From: Trebonia sp036509215
GTDB taxonomy: Bacteria; Actinomycetota; Actinomycetes; Streptosporangiales; Streptosporangiaceae
NCBI GenBank assembly: GCA_036509215.1
Contig: DATCGA010000505.1
Location: 1-15,682 of the forward strand
Length of the DNA: 15,682 nucleotides
Direction of reading: 5' to 3'
How positions within the stretch are numbered: the first letter of the stretch is position 1; every line of letters begins with the position of its first letter. The notes under the pieces were generated by a model that saw nothing but the letters and a program-made list of their open reading frames with translations, was not told the origin of the DNA and did not search any database. A program made the position numbers and the translations under genes. This document shows, in pieces, positions 7,603-13,677 of this stretch.

Positions 7603-9318
7603 GTGACCGTTAAGCCGACGCCGCGCGCCGTCGTACTCGCCGCATCCGTGATGCTGCGGCACGTGGCCGATGACCCGGTGCGCGCGGTGACGCTCGCCTG
7701 GCGGGCGCTGCCCGCCCCGTTGCGCGGCTGGCTTGCTGTCGCCGGGCCGTACGGCAAGGCTGCCACGCTGTGGGGCGCGGGAGACCGCCGTGGCGCGCTC
7801 ACCGCACTGGAAGCGCGTCCGGCCCGGCTGGCCGCCTTCAGCCTCGCCGTCGACCAGCCTACTGTCGCCCGGTCGGCGCTCGCCCGTCTCTCGCAGGACA
7901 ATCCGGCCCGTCCCCGGCTGGCGGCCCGGCTGGCCTACCGCGAGGGCCGCCTGGGCGACGCCGTGGCCGCCCTCAACGGCGCCGGCGGCTGGCGCGCCGC
8001 CCGGCTCCGCCGCACGCTCGAGGCCGAGATCGAGATGCTCGAGCCCGGCCGGCTCACCCTCCCGGCCGGCCACCTCGCCGGGACCACGCCCGCCGCCGCC
8101 CGCAAGGGAACAGTGCTGCACATCGTGACCGACGCGCTCCCGTCGACCAGCGCCGGCTACACCGTCCGCACCCAGGAGATCGCGATCGCCCAGCGGGCGG
8201 CCGGGCTCGACCCGCACGTCGCCACCCGGATCGGCTTCCCGGTCACGGCCGGTTCGGTCGACGGCAGGCCCACCGTCACCGTCGACGGCGTGCCGTACCA
8301 CCGGCTGCTGCCGTGGGTGATGCCCGGCCGGATGGACGCCCTGTACGAGACCCACCTGCGGCACGCCGCCCGGCTCACGGCCCGGCTGAGGCCGGCCGTG
8401 CTGCACGCCGCCTCCAACTACGCCAACGCGGTCATCGCGCTCGCGCTCCGCGACGCGACCCAGCTCCCGGTCGTCTACGAGGTACGGGGGTTCTGGGAGG
8501 ACACCTGGCTGTCGCGGCACGCCGGCACCAGGGACCTGAAGCTGAGCGACCGCTACCTGCGCACCCGGGCGCTGGAGACGAGCTGCATGAACGCGGCCGA
8601 CCTGGTGGCGACGCTGGGCGAGGCGATGCGGGACGAGATCATCGAGCGCGGCGTCGACCCGGGCAAGGTGATCATCGTCCCCAACGGCGTCAGCGAGGAA
8701 TTCCTCCGGCCGCTCCCCGACGACCAGGGAAAGCTCAAGGCCAGCCTCGGCATCAAGCCCGGCGAGCACGTTGTCGGCCTCGTCTCCAGCCTGGTCGCCC
8801 ACGAGGGCATCGGCACGCTGCTCGAGGCGGTCAGGATCCTCAACGACCGCGGCGTCCGCACCCGGGCGCTGATAGTCGGCGACGGCCCCGAGCGGCCCGC
8901 CCTGCAGCGCCAGGCGGCCGCCCTCGGCATCGACGCGATCTTCCCCGGCCGGGTGCCGATGAGCCAGGTCAGGGCGTACCACGCGGTGCTCGACGTCTTC
9001 GTGGTCCCGCGCACGCCGGACCGGGTGTGCCAGCTGGTGACGCCGCTCAAGCCGGTCGAGGCGATGGCGAGCGGGCTGCCGGTCGTGGTCAGCGGGGTCA
9101 AGGCGCTCAGCGAGATCGTCAACGACAAGGTGACCGGCCTGCTGTCGGCCCCGCTCGACGCGGCCGCGCTGGCGGACGCGCTGGCCGGGCTGCTCGACAG
9201 CCCCGAGCTGCGGGCCGAGCTCGGCGCCAACGCCAGGGAGTGGGTCGCGCGCGACCGGACCTGGGCGCACAACGCGGCGCGGTACCGTGAGGCGTACGAA
9301 CGGCTCGGCGCGATCTGA
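7603..9318 (+). CDS. GT4-family glycosyltransferase with extra helical N-terminal region
   Basis: 571 residues from GTG 7603. The GT-B catalytic part begins near residue 167 (GTVLHIVTDALPSTSAGY) and includes VYEVRGFWED near 290, VPNGVSEEFL near 359, GLVSSLVAHEGIGTLLEA, VGDGPERPAL, and the donor-binding PLKPVEAMASGLPVVVSG near 482-498. The first 165 residues are Ala/Arg/Leu-rich helices with a repeat-like look (GDRRGALTALEARPARLAAF, then AARLAYREGRLGDAVAALNG), perhaps TPR-like, and are extra to the family core. It would transfer a sugar from a nucleotide donor to a growing lipid-linked glycan. No ribosome binding site precedes GTG 7603. TTG 7582 is in frame and also lacks one, so a leaderless or weakly translated message is possible. 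It opens the plus-strand operon, just past the TnpB relic. Confidence 0.87.
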   Translation: MTVKPTPRAVVLAASVMLRHVADDPVRAVTLAWRALPAPLRGWLAVAGPYGKAATLWGAGDRRGALTALEARPARLAAFSLAVDQPTVARSALARLSQDNPARPRLAARLAYREGRLGDAVAALNGAGGWRAARLRRTLEAEIEMLEPGRLTLPAGHLAGTTPAAARKGTVLHIVTDALPSTSAGYTVRTQEIAIAQRAAGLDPHVATRIGFPVTAGSVDGRPTVTVDGVPYHRLLPWVMPGRMDALYETHLRHAARLTARLRPAVLHAASNYANAVIALALRDATQLPVVYEVRGFWEDTWLSRHAGTRDLKLSDRYLRTRALETSCMNAADLVATLGEAMRDEIIERGVDPGKVIIVPNGVSEEFLRPLPDDQGKLKASLGIKPGEHVVGLVSSLVAHEGIGTLLEAVRILNDRGVRTRALIVGDGPERPALQRQAAALGIDAIFPGRVPMSQVRAYHAVLDVFVVPRTPDRVCQLVTPLKPVEAMASGLPVVVSGVKALSEIVNDKVTGLLSAPLDAAALADALAGLLDSPELRAELGANAREWVARDRTWAHNAARYREAYERLGAI

Positions 9319-9337
9319 GCGCATGCTTCGCGTTAGG

Positions 9338-9361
9338 GGGGCCTTCGAGGCAACTGGCCCC
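9338..9361 (+). terminator. GC-rich hairpin between GT4 and dehydrogenase genes
   Basis: GGGGCC (9338-9343) and GGCCCC (9356-9361) form a 6-bp stem with a 12-base loop, 20 bases after the GT4 stop codon. There is no T-run after it, so it could be a weak terminator, an attenuator or only a stabilising 3' hairpin. Confidence 0.35.
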
Positions 9362-9380
9362 GGCTAAGCTGCGGCGACGA

Positions 9381-9386
9381 TACGAT
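9381..9386 (+). promoter_or_regulatory. Possible -10 box before the UDP-HexNAc dehydrogenase
   Basis: TACGAT lies in a short AT-richer stretch (tacgataaaa) within GC-rich surroundings, 31 bases before the GTG start, and would give a leader of about 25 bases. No good -35 hexamer is found 16-18 bases upstream. With the preceding hairpin it hints that the dehydrogenase has its own promoter. Confidence 0.28.
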
Positions 9387-9403
9387 AAAAGGTCGTTGCT
9401 TCT

Positions 9404-9410
9404 AGGAGGT
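9404..9410 (+). promoter_or_regulatory. Perfect Shine-Dalgarno site
   Basis: AGGAGGT lies seven bases before GTG 9418. It fixes the start of the dehydrogenase and predicts strong translation. Confidence 0.85.
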
Positions 9411-9417
9411 CGGTTAC

Positions 9418-10674
9418 GTGAACGTGGTGATCATCGGGCTTGGCTACGTGGGCCTGCCGCTGGCCCAGGAGGCTGTCCGGGTCGGCCTGAACGTCACCGG
9501 CTATGACGTTAAGGCCTCGACCGTCGAGGGCCTCAACGCCGGCCGCAGCCACATTGACGACCTGACCGACGGCGACATCGAGACGATGGTCGAGGGCGGC
9601 TTCCGCGCCACCGCCGACCTGGCCGAGCTGACCGGCGCCAACGCGCCCGACGTGACCGTGATCTGCGTGCCCACCCCGCTTTCGGAGTCCGACGGCCCGG
9701 ACCTCACCGCGGTCAAGGCCGCGACCGACTCCGCCGCCGCGATACTCAAGCCGGGCGGGCTGATCGTCCTGGAGTCGACCACCTACCCGGGCACCACCGA
9801 CGAGATCGTCCGCCCGATGCTGGAGAAGGCGACCGGGCTGACCGCCGGGATCGACTTCCACCTGGCGTTCTCCCCGGAGCGGATCGACCCGGGCAACGAG
9901 ACCTACGGCATCCGCAACACCCCCAAGGTCGTCGGCGGCCTCACCCCGGCCTGCACCGAGGCGGCGGCGAACTTCTACGGCGCCATCTGCGACACCGTGG
10001 TCAGGGCGAGGACCGCCCGCGAGGCCGAGATGTCCAAGCTCCTGGAGAACACCTACCGGCACGTCAACATCGCGCTGGTGAACGAGATGGCGATCTTCTG
10101 CCACGAGCTCGGCGTCGACCTGTGGAACGCGATCGACTGCGCCGCCACCAAGCCGTTCGGCTTCCAGGCGTTCTACCCCGGCCCCGGCGTCGGCGGCCAC
10201 TGCATCCCGATCGACCCGAACTACCTCTCCTACAAGGTGCGGGCCGAGCTCAAGCACCCGTTCCGCTTCGTCGAGCTGGCCCAGGAGATCAACTCCCGGA
10301 TGCCCGGCTACGTCGTTGACCGCGCGGCCGAACTGCTCAACACCGACGCCAAGCCGCTCAACGGCGCGAAGGTGCTGCTGCTGGGCGTCACCTACAAGAA
10401 GGACATCGCCGACCAGCGGGAGAGCCCGGCCCGCCCGATCGCCCGCAAGCTGCTGCAGCGCGGCGCGGTGCTCAGCTACCACGACCCGTACGTGGACAGC
10501 TGGCAGGTCGACGGCCGCGACGTCCCCCGCGCGGCCTCGCCGGACGCCGCCGCCGACCTGACGATCCTGCTCCAGGCGCACACCGACTACGACCTGGCCG
10601 GCATCGCCGCGAAGGCGCACCTGCTCTTCGACACCCGTGGCAAGATCTCCGGAGAATCGGTTTACCCGCTTTAA
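9418..10674 (+). CDS. UDP-N-acetylhexosamine 6-dehydrogenase, WbpA/TviB class
   Basis: Oxidises C6 of a UDP-N-acetylhexosamine to a uronic acid with two NAD+. 418 residues. The order is a Rossmann NAD site GLGYVGLP (7-14) with Asp30, VPTPL (84-88), ESTTYPGTT (119-127), SPERIDPGN (152-160), Lys207 and Asn211 in EMSKLLEN, the PGPGVGGHCIPIDP loop with catalytic Cys262, and a C-terminal UDP-binding domain with YKKDIADQRESP. The ESTTYPGTT, SPERxDPGN and ATKPFGF details match UDP-GlcNAc 6-dehydrogenases (WbpA, TviB). Enterobacterial WecC (UDP-ManNAc dehydrogenase) has ESTSPVGST and CPERVLPG instead, so calling this wecC would be unsafe. The start is the GTG behind a perfect AGGAGGT. The next gene's ribosome binding site overlaps this gene's stop codon, so the two are co-transcribed. 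The product would be UDP-GlcNAcA or, after epimerisation, UDP-ManNAcA. Confidence 0.93.
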   Translation: MNVVIIGLGYVGLPLAQEAVRVGLNVTGYDVKASTVEGLNAGRSHIDDLTDGDIETMVEGGFRATADLAELTGANAPDVTVICVPTPLSESDGPDLTAVKAATDSAAAILKPGGLIVLESTTYPGTTDEIVRPMLEKATGLTAGIDFHLAFSPERIDPGNETYGIRNTPKVVGGLTPACTEAAANFYGAICDTVVRARTAREAEMSKLLENTYRHVNIALVNEMAIFCHELGVDLWNAIDCAATKPFGFQAFYPGPGVGGHCIPIDPNYLSYKVRAELKHPFRFVELAQEINSRMPGYVVDRAAELLNTDAKPLNGAKVLLLGVTYKKDIADQRESPARPIARKLLQRGAVLSYHDPYVDSWQVDGRDVPRAASPDAAADLTILLQAHTDYDLAGIAAKAHLLFDTRGKISGESVYPL

Positions 10675-10680
10675 AGGAGG
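10673..10680 (+). promoter_or_regulatory. Shine-Dalgarno site overlapping the upstream stop codon
   Basis: AAAGGAGG begins inside the TAA stop of the dehydrogenase and lies seven bases before GTG 10688. It decides that start over an in-frame ATG at 10637 inside the upstream gene. Confidence 0.85.
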
Positions 10681-10687
10681 CCCTCTG

Positions 10688-11929
10688 GTGCGCGTCGTCG
10701 TCTGCACGGTCGTGCACCACCCGGCCGACGCCCGGATCTTCTACCGCGAGATCCGGGCCCTGCTCGACGCGGGCCACGACGTCACCTACATCGCCCCGCA
10801 CGGCGAGCCGGGGCAACGGCCGGTCCAAGATCAAGATCAAGGTTTTCCCGAACGGTCGCGTGCTTCGACTGTTCCCGAACTGGCTAAGCCTGACGCCGGG
10901 GTGCGCGAGCGGGCCGCAGCTTCACCCGCCTCGGCGTCGGCGTCTGCCCTGACTGACGGCCACCGGCAGCCGGGCACCCTGCGCACCGTCACGATCCCGC
11001 GCGCGGTCGGTCGGCGCCGGCTCGGTGCCCTGCGGGCCGCCCGGGCGGCGATGGCGGCGGAGGCGGCCGGCGCCGATCTGCTGCTCGTGCACGATCCCGA
11101 GCTGCTGCTGGTGCTGCCGCCGCGACGGCGCCGCCCGCCGACCGTCTGGGACGTGCACGAGGACACCGCCGCCGCGCTGACGACCAAATCGTGGCTGCCG
11201 GCCTGGCTGCGCGCGGTCGCCGCCGGGGGAGTGCACGTCGCCGAGCACCTGGCCGAGCGCCGCCTGCACCTGCTGCTGGCCGAGCACGGCTATAACGACC
11301 GCTTCGCGTCGACCCACCCGGTGGTGCCGAACACCACGTTCGTGCCCCTGGAGGCCGCGCCGCCGTCCGGCCCGCGCCGCGTCGTCTACGTCGGCTGGCT
11401 CTCGCCCGACCGGGGCTCGGCCGAGATGGTGGAGCTAGGGCGGCTCCTCAAACCGCACGGCATCGCGGTCGAGCTGATCGGCCAGGCCGACGGCGCCGCC
11501 CGGGCGCACATCGAGGCCGCCGGCGACTACGTGCACTGGCACGGCTTCGTGCCCAACGCCGACGCCCTGCGTCTGGTCGAGGGCGCCATCGCGGGCCTCT
11601 CGCTCCTGCAGGACGAGGCGAACTTCCGCCACTCCATGCCGACCAAGATCGCCGAGTACATGGCCCGCGCCGTCCCCGCCATCTCGACCCCGCTGCCGCT
11701 GGCGGCGGAGCTGGTGGAGGCGGCCGACGGCGGCTTCGTCGTCCCCTTTAACGACCCCCGCGCCGCCGCCGACGCGATCCTGAAGCTGGACGCCGACCCC
11801 GACCTGCGCGTCCAGATGGGCCTGCGCGCCCACGCCTACGCCCGCGCCAGCCTGGCCTGGGCCCCGCACGCGGCCGCCTTCGTCGCCGAACTGGAAACCT
11901 GGGCCAACCAGGGCCCCGCCGCCAGATAA
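10688..11929 (+). CDS. GT4-family glycosyltransferase with an unusual inserted segment
   Basis: 413 residues. The N-terminal lobe starts with VRVVVCTVVHHPADARIF and DVTYIAPHGEP, then resumes at TLRTVTIPRAVGRRRLGALRAAR with LLLVHDPELLLVLP and VWDVHEDT. The C-terminal lobe has VPNTTF near 211, VVYVGWLSPDRG, HWHGFVPNADALRL, and SMPTKIAEYMARAVPAIS near 315-332, the donor-site region of group 1 transferases. Residues about 41-96 interrupt the N-terminal lobe with a Gln/Ser/Ala-rich, polar, low-complexity stretch (QDQDQGF, ASASASAL). Its codons end in A or T far more often than elsewhere in the gene. It is likely a surface-loop insertion that the fold tolerates, since the frame and motifs on both sides are intact. 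Translationally coupled to the dehydrogenase. The TAA stop lies inside the first copy of the 17-bp repeat. Donor and acceptor are unknown. Confidence 0.87.
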   Translation: MRVVVCTVVHHPADARIFYREIRALLDAGHDVTYIAPHGEPGQRPVQDQDQGFPERSRASTVPELAKPDAGVRERAAASPASASASALTDGHRQPGTLRTVTIPRAVGRRRLGALRAARAAMAAEAAGADLLLVHDPELLLVLPPRRRRPPTVWDVHEDTAAALTTKSWLPAWLRAVAAGGVHVAEHLAERRLHLLLAEHGYNDRFASTHPVVPNTTFVPLEAAPPSGPRRVVYVGWLSPDRGSAEMVELGRLLKPHGIAVELIGQADGAARAHIEAAGDYVHWHGFVPNADALRLVEGAIAGLSLLQDEANFRHSMPTKIAEYMARAVPAISTPLPLAAELVEAADGGFVVPFNDPRAAADAILKLDADPDLRVQMGLRAHAYARASLAWAPHAAAFVAELETWANQGPAAR

Positions 11930-11941
11930 CAGCAACAAGCG
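11925..11941 (+). repeat. 17-bp dispersed repeat, copy 1 (one mismatch)
   Basis: GATAACAGCAACAAGCG, one base different (C for G) from the three other copies at 12071, 12191 and 15326. Its TAA is the stop codon of the preceding glycosyltransferase. Confidence 0.85.
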
Positions 11942-11958
11942 CCCCCGCGCGCCGCCCT

Positions 11959-12024
11959 CCCCATGCGCCACCACCCCATGCGCCACCCACGCCATGCACC
12001 ACCCACGCCACTTGCGCCACATAT
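11959..12024 (+). repeat. Low-complexity CATGCGCCACC-like degenerate tandem tract
   Basis: Degenerate units of about 15 bases based on CCCATGCGCCACC recur roughly four times, with drift towards GCCATGCACCACCC and GCCACTTGCGCCACA. G is scarce on the plus strand here. No function is evident. Confidence 0.5.
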
Positions 12025-12070
12025 GCCCCGCCGTCGGCCGCCTCCACCCCAATCGGGCCGCTCACGAGCC

Positions 12071-12087
12071 GATAACAGCAAGAAGCG
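12071..12087 (+). repeat. 17-bp dispersed repeat, copy 2
   Basis: GATAACAGCAAGAAGCG, identical to the copies at 12191 and 15326, in the same orientation. Lies in a gene-free gap 146 bases after copy 1. Confidence 0.9.
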
Positions 12088-12125
12088 CTCGCGCAGACCA
12101 AGAGATCATGGAGACTTGTTTCCTG

Positions 12126-12164
12126 GCGGAAGAAAAGCACGCGATGCGGGTGCAAAACTTCCGC
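12126..12164. other. Symmetric two-tier hairpin in the intergenic gap
   Basis: A 39-base inverted structure. The outer arms GCGGAAG (12126-12132) and CTTCCGC (12158-12164) pair perfectly. Next come symmetric AAAA/AAAA internal loops, then inner arms GCAC (12137-12140) and GTGC (12150-12153), closing a 9-base loop. TGGCGGA (12124-12130) can instead pair with TCCGCCA (12170-12176), so two folds are mutually exclusive. It lies between repeat copies 2 and 3. It could be a structured RNA, a protein-binding dyad or part of a small non-autonomous element. Confidence 0.5.
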
Positions 12165-12190
12165 GATCCTCCGCCAAGCCGCTTCCCGTT

Positions 12191-12207
12191 GATAACAGCA
12201 AGAAGCG
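12191..12207 (+). repeat. 17-bp dispersed repeat, copy 3
   Basis: GATAACAGCAAGAAGCG, exact copy, 120 bases after copy 2. Its last five bases also start a small hairpin AAGCG-agg-CGCTT at 12203-12215. Confidence 0.9.
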
Positions 12208-12220
12208 AGGCGCTTGACGC

Positions 12221-12235
12221 TGCGGCTCGGCCGCA
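12221..12235. terminator. Hairpin between convergent genes, possible bidirectional terminator
   Basis: TGCGGC (12221-12226) and GCCGCA (12230-12235) form a perfect 6-bp stem with a 3-base loop. It lies 24 bases beyond the stop of the minus-strand coiled-coil gene and at the end of the plus-strand gap. It has no strong T-tract on either strand, as is common in high-GC actinomycetes. Confidence 0.4.
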
Positions 12236-12258
12236 TTACTCCCCGCGGCGCCGACGGG

Positions 12259-13494
12259 CTAGCCGGCGGGGGTGTCGAGGAACGCGCCGCCGACGGCGAA
12301 GACCTGGCGCATCTTGGCCAGCTGGCCGTCGATGTCGGCCTTCTGCTTGGTCAGCTCGTCGACCTCGCGCTTGACGGCTCCGCGGCGCTTGTCCGCCTCG
12401 ACCTCGACGTCGGCCAGCACCTGCTTGCCGTCGTCCTTGGCCTGGGCGATGATCAGCTCGGCCTTGCGGTGCGCGTCGGCGAGCTCCTTCTTGGCGTCTT
12501 CCTCCGCGTCGCGCCGGGCCTGCTCGGCCCGCTGAACGGCCTCGGCGGCCCGCTGCTCGGCGTCGGCGGCGCGCCGCTCGGCCTCCTCGACCAGCTGGCG
12601 GGTGGCCTCCTGGGCGTCGCCGAGGCGCTCGACCTCCTGCCGTTCGGCCACCTCGCGGCGGGCGGCGATCTCGACCTCGAGGTCGGCTTCGGCCTCGGAC
12701 CGCAGCGCCTCGGACTGCTCGAGCAGGAACTGCTCGCGGCGGCGGATGTCGTCGGCCTCCCGGCGGGCGGCGCGGACGATGTCGTCGTGCTCGCGCTCGG
12801 CCGCCGCCGTAATCTTGGCCGCCTCGCGCTCGGCCTCGGCGCGGGTGCTCGCCATCTCGAACTCGGCCGAGCTGCGCAGGCCGGACGCGTACGACTCGGC
12901 GGCCGCCCTGATCTGCCCGGCGCGCTGCTCGGCCTCGGCGGTGGCGGCCTTCACGTACTCGGCGATCTGCCGCTGGGCGTCCTGGAGGAGCTGCTCGATC
13001 CGCGCGGCCGAGACCGGGTGGAGATCGGGCACGGCGGCCGGCCCGCGGTCTGCGTCCTGCTCAGCGTGTGCGTCTCCGCGCCCGCGAAGGTCCGGGCGCG
13101 CGAAGACATCCTGATCGCGCGGTTCCGGCCGGGTGCGGGGGTCCTGATCGCGCGGTTCCGGCCGGGCGCGGGCGTCCTGCCGGGGCGGTTCCTGCCGGGT
13201 GCGGGGGTCCTGCTGTTCGCGGGTGCCCCGCAGCCCGCGCTGGTCGTCACGCCGCCGCGGGTCCTGGCCTCCGCGCTGATCCTGCTGGCGCGCTTCCGGC
13301 CGGGTCCGCGGATCCTGATCCCGGCGGGGATCGTGAAAGGCCCGAGGATCCTGCTGCCCGCGCGAGTCTCGCGGCATCCGGGGGTCCTGCTGCGGCCGGG
13401 GGCCTTGGGGCATGCCTGGTCGCATGCCCGGCGGTACGGGCGGTCCAGGCGGCGACCCGGGGCGGGTCGGGCGCTCGTAACCGTGCGGCGGCAT
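12259..13494 (-). CDS. Disordered N-terminus plus long coiled coil, DivIVA/Scy/FilP-like protein
   Basis: 411 residues. Residues 1-160 are disordered and rich in Pro, Arg, Gln and Asp, with QDPR units and three 11-residue repeats at about 96-129. Residues about 163-395 are an almost unbroken Ala/Glu/Arg heptad coiled coil (EREAAKITAAAEREHDDI, AERRAADAEQRAAEAVQRAE), ending KREVDELTKQKADI. This resembles actinobacterial polar-growth and cytoskeletal proteins such as Scy, FilP and DivIVA-like cellulose-binding-type proteins. The canonical N-terminal DivIVA domain is not seen. The start is ATG 13494 because AAGGGAG lies just upstream; the frame is open further to 13557 without another good site. 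It is monocistronic, convergent with the glycosyltransferase operon and divergent from the membrane protein. A scaffold that positions envelope synthesis is plausible but inferred. Mainly the coiled coil supports the call, so homology could be only compositional. Confidence 0.8.
   Translation of the reverse strand: MPPHGYERPTRPGSPPGPPVPPGMRPGMPQGPRPQQDPRMPRDSRGQQDPRAFHDPRRDQDPRTRPEARQQDQRGGQDPRRRDDQRGLRGTREQQDPRTRQEPPRQDARARPEPRDQDPRTRPEPRDQDVFARPDLRGRGDAHAEQDADRGPAAVPDLHPVSAARIEQLLQDAQRQIAEYVKAATAEAEQRAGQIRAAAESYASGLRSSAEFEMASTRAEAEREAAKITAAAEREHDDIVRAARREADDIRRREQFLLEQSEALRSEAEADLEVEIAARREVAERQEVERLGDAQEATRQLVEEAERRAADAEQRAAEAVQRAEQARRDAEEDAKKELADAHRKAELIIAQAKDDGKQVLADVEVEADKRRGAVKREVDELTKQKADIDGQLAKMRQVFAVGGAFLDTPAG
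13109..13207 (-). repeat. Three tandem 33-bp units encoding an 11-residue repeat
   Basis: Units at 13109-13141, 13142-13174 and 13175-13207. The first two differ at only two positions; the third is more diverged. Each keeps frame and encodes a variant of QDPRTRPEPRD in the disordered part of the coiled-coil protein. More degenerate relatives follow towards the protein N-terminus. Expansion by slippage or unequal recombination is likely. Confidence 0.85.
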
Positions 13495-13515
13495 AGTACT
13501 CCCTTCCCAGACAGA

Positions 13516-13521
13516 TAGTAC
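13516..13521 (-). promoter_or_regulatory. Possible -10 box for the coiled-coil gene
   Basis: On the minus strand TACTAT ends about 21 bases before ATG 13494, with the ribosome binding site in between. No convincing -35 box is seen about 17 bases upstream, so this is tentative. Confidence 0.28.
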
Positions 13522-13578
13522 CTGTGGTGACGGTCGCCGCCCCGGACTCGGCGCCATGAAACCGGCAAGGGATGAAAA

Positions 13579-13598
13579 TATTAATGCTGCGATTAATA
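13579..13598. promoter_or_regulatory. Perfect AT-rich palindrome, candidate operator
   Basis: TATTAAT (13579-13585) and ATTAATA (13592-13598) are perfect inverted arms around GCTGCG, in the middle of the 183-bp divergent gap and within strongly GC-rich DNA. The 20-bp size and two-fold symmetry fit a dimeric helix-turn-helix regulator. It could control the coiled-coil gene, the membrane-protein gene or both. The cognate regulator is unknown. Confidence 0.5.
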
Positions 13599-13599
13599 G

Positions 13600-13616
13600 T
13601 TCACTCTAGGCGTGAA
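13600..13616. promoter_or_regulatory. Second dyad next to the palindrome
   Basis: TTCAC (13600-13604) and GTGAA (13612-13616) are inverted around 7 bases. The GTGA also pairs with TCAC at 13622-13625, giving overlapping dyads. Short arms make this weaker than the neighbouring palindrome. Confidence 0.3.
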
Positions 13617-13663
13617 ACGCGTCACAGGTATGGCGCAGTGAACACGCCGTGTGATTCGCCCCG

Positions 13664-13669
13664 ATAGGA
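13664..13669 (+). promoter_or_regulatory. TAGGAT: possible -10 box of a leaderless message, or ribosome binding site
   Basis: TAGGAT ends eight bases before GTG 13678. That spacing fits a -10 element whose transcript starts at the GTG, a common actinobacterial arrangement. AGGA within it is equally well placed as a Shine-Dalgarno for the same GTG. The sequence alone cannot separate the two. Confidence 0.35.
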
Positions 13670-13677
13670 TCATGGTC

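Noticed and set aside
7498..9324. 608-codon minus-strand open frame
   Set aside because: Antisense to the GT4 gene, which has recognisable catalytic motifs; the antisense product is repetitive Arg/Gly/Val/Asp.
9418..10674. Annotation of the dehydrogenase as wecC
   Set aside because: Motifs ESTTYPGTT, SPERIDPGN and ATKPFGF are of the WbpA/TviB class rather than enterobacterial WecC, so no wecC symbol is given.
9364..10707. 447-codon minus-strand open frame
   Set aside because: Antisense to the UDP-HexNAc dehydrogenase, whose NAD site and catalytic cysteine are explicit.
11435..12052. 205-codon minus-strand frame spanning the glycosyltransferase end and the repeat gap
   Set aside because: Antisense over the glycosyltransferase, and its start lies in the low-complexity tract; no domain or ribosome binding site.
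11925..12207. Possible CRISPR array from the repeated 17-mer
   Set aside because: Repeats are too short, spacers are 129 and 103 bases and unequal, and no cas genes are present.
11963..12217. 84-codon plus-strand frame containing two DNSKKR segments
   Set aside because: Low third-position GC, no ribosome binding site, and it begins in a low-complexity His/Pro tract. The peptide repetition follows from the 17-bp DNA repeat being 120 bases apart.
12214..13518. 434-codon plus-strand open frame rich in Leu and Gly
   Set aside because: Antisense of the Ala/Glu coiled-coil gene, which has a good ribosome binding site and coherent heptads; the Leu/Gly/Val composition is the expected complement.
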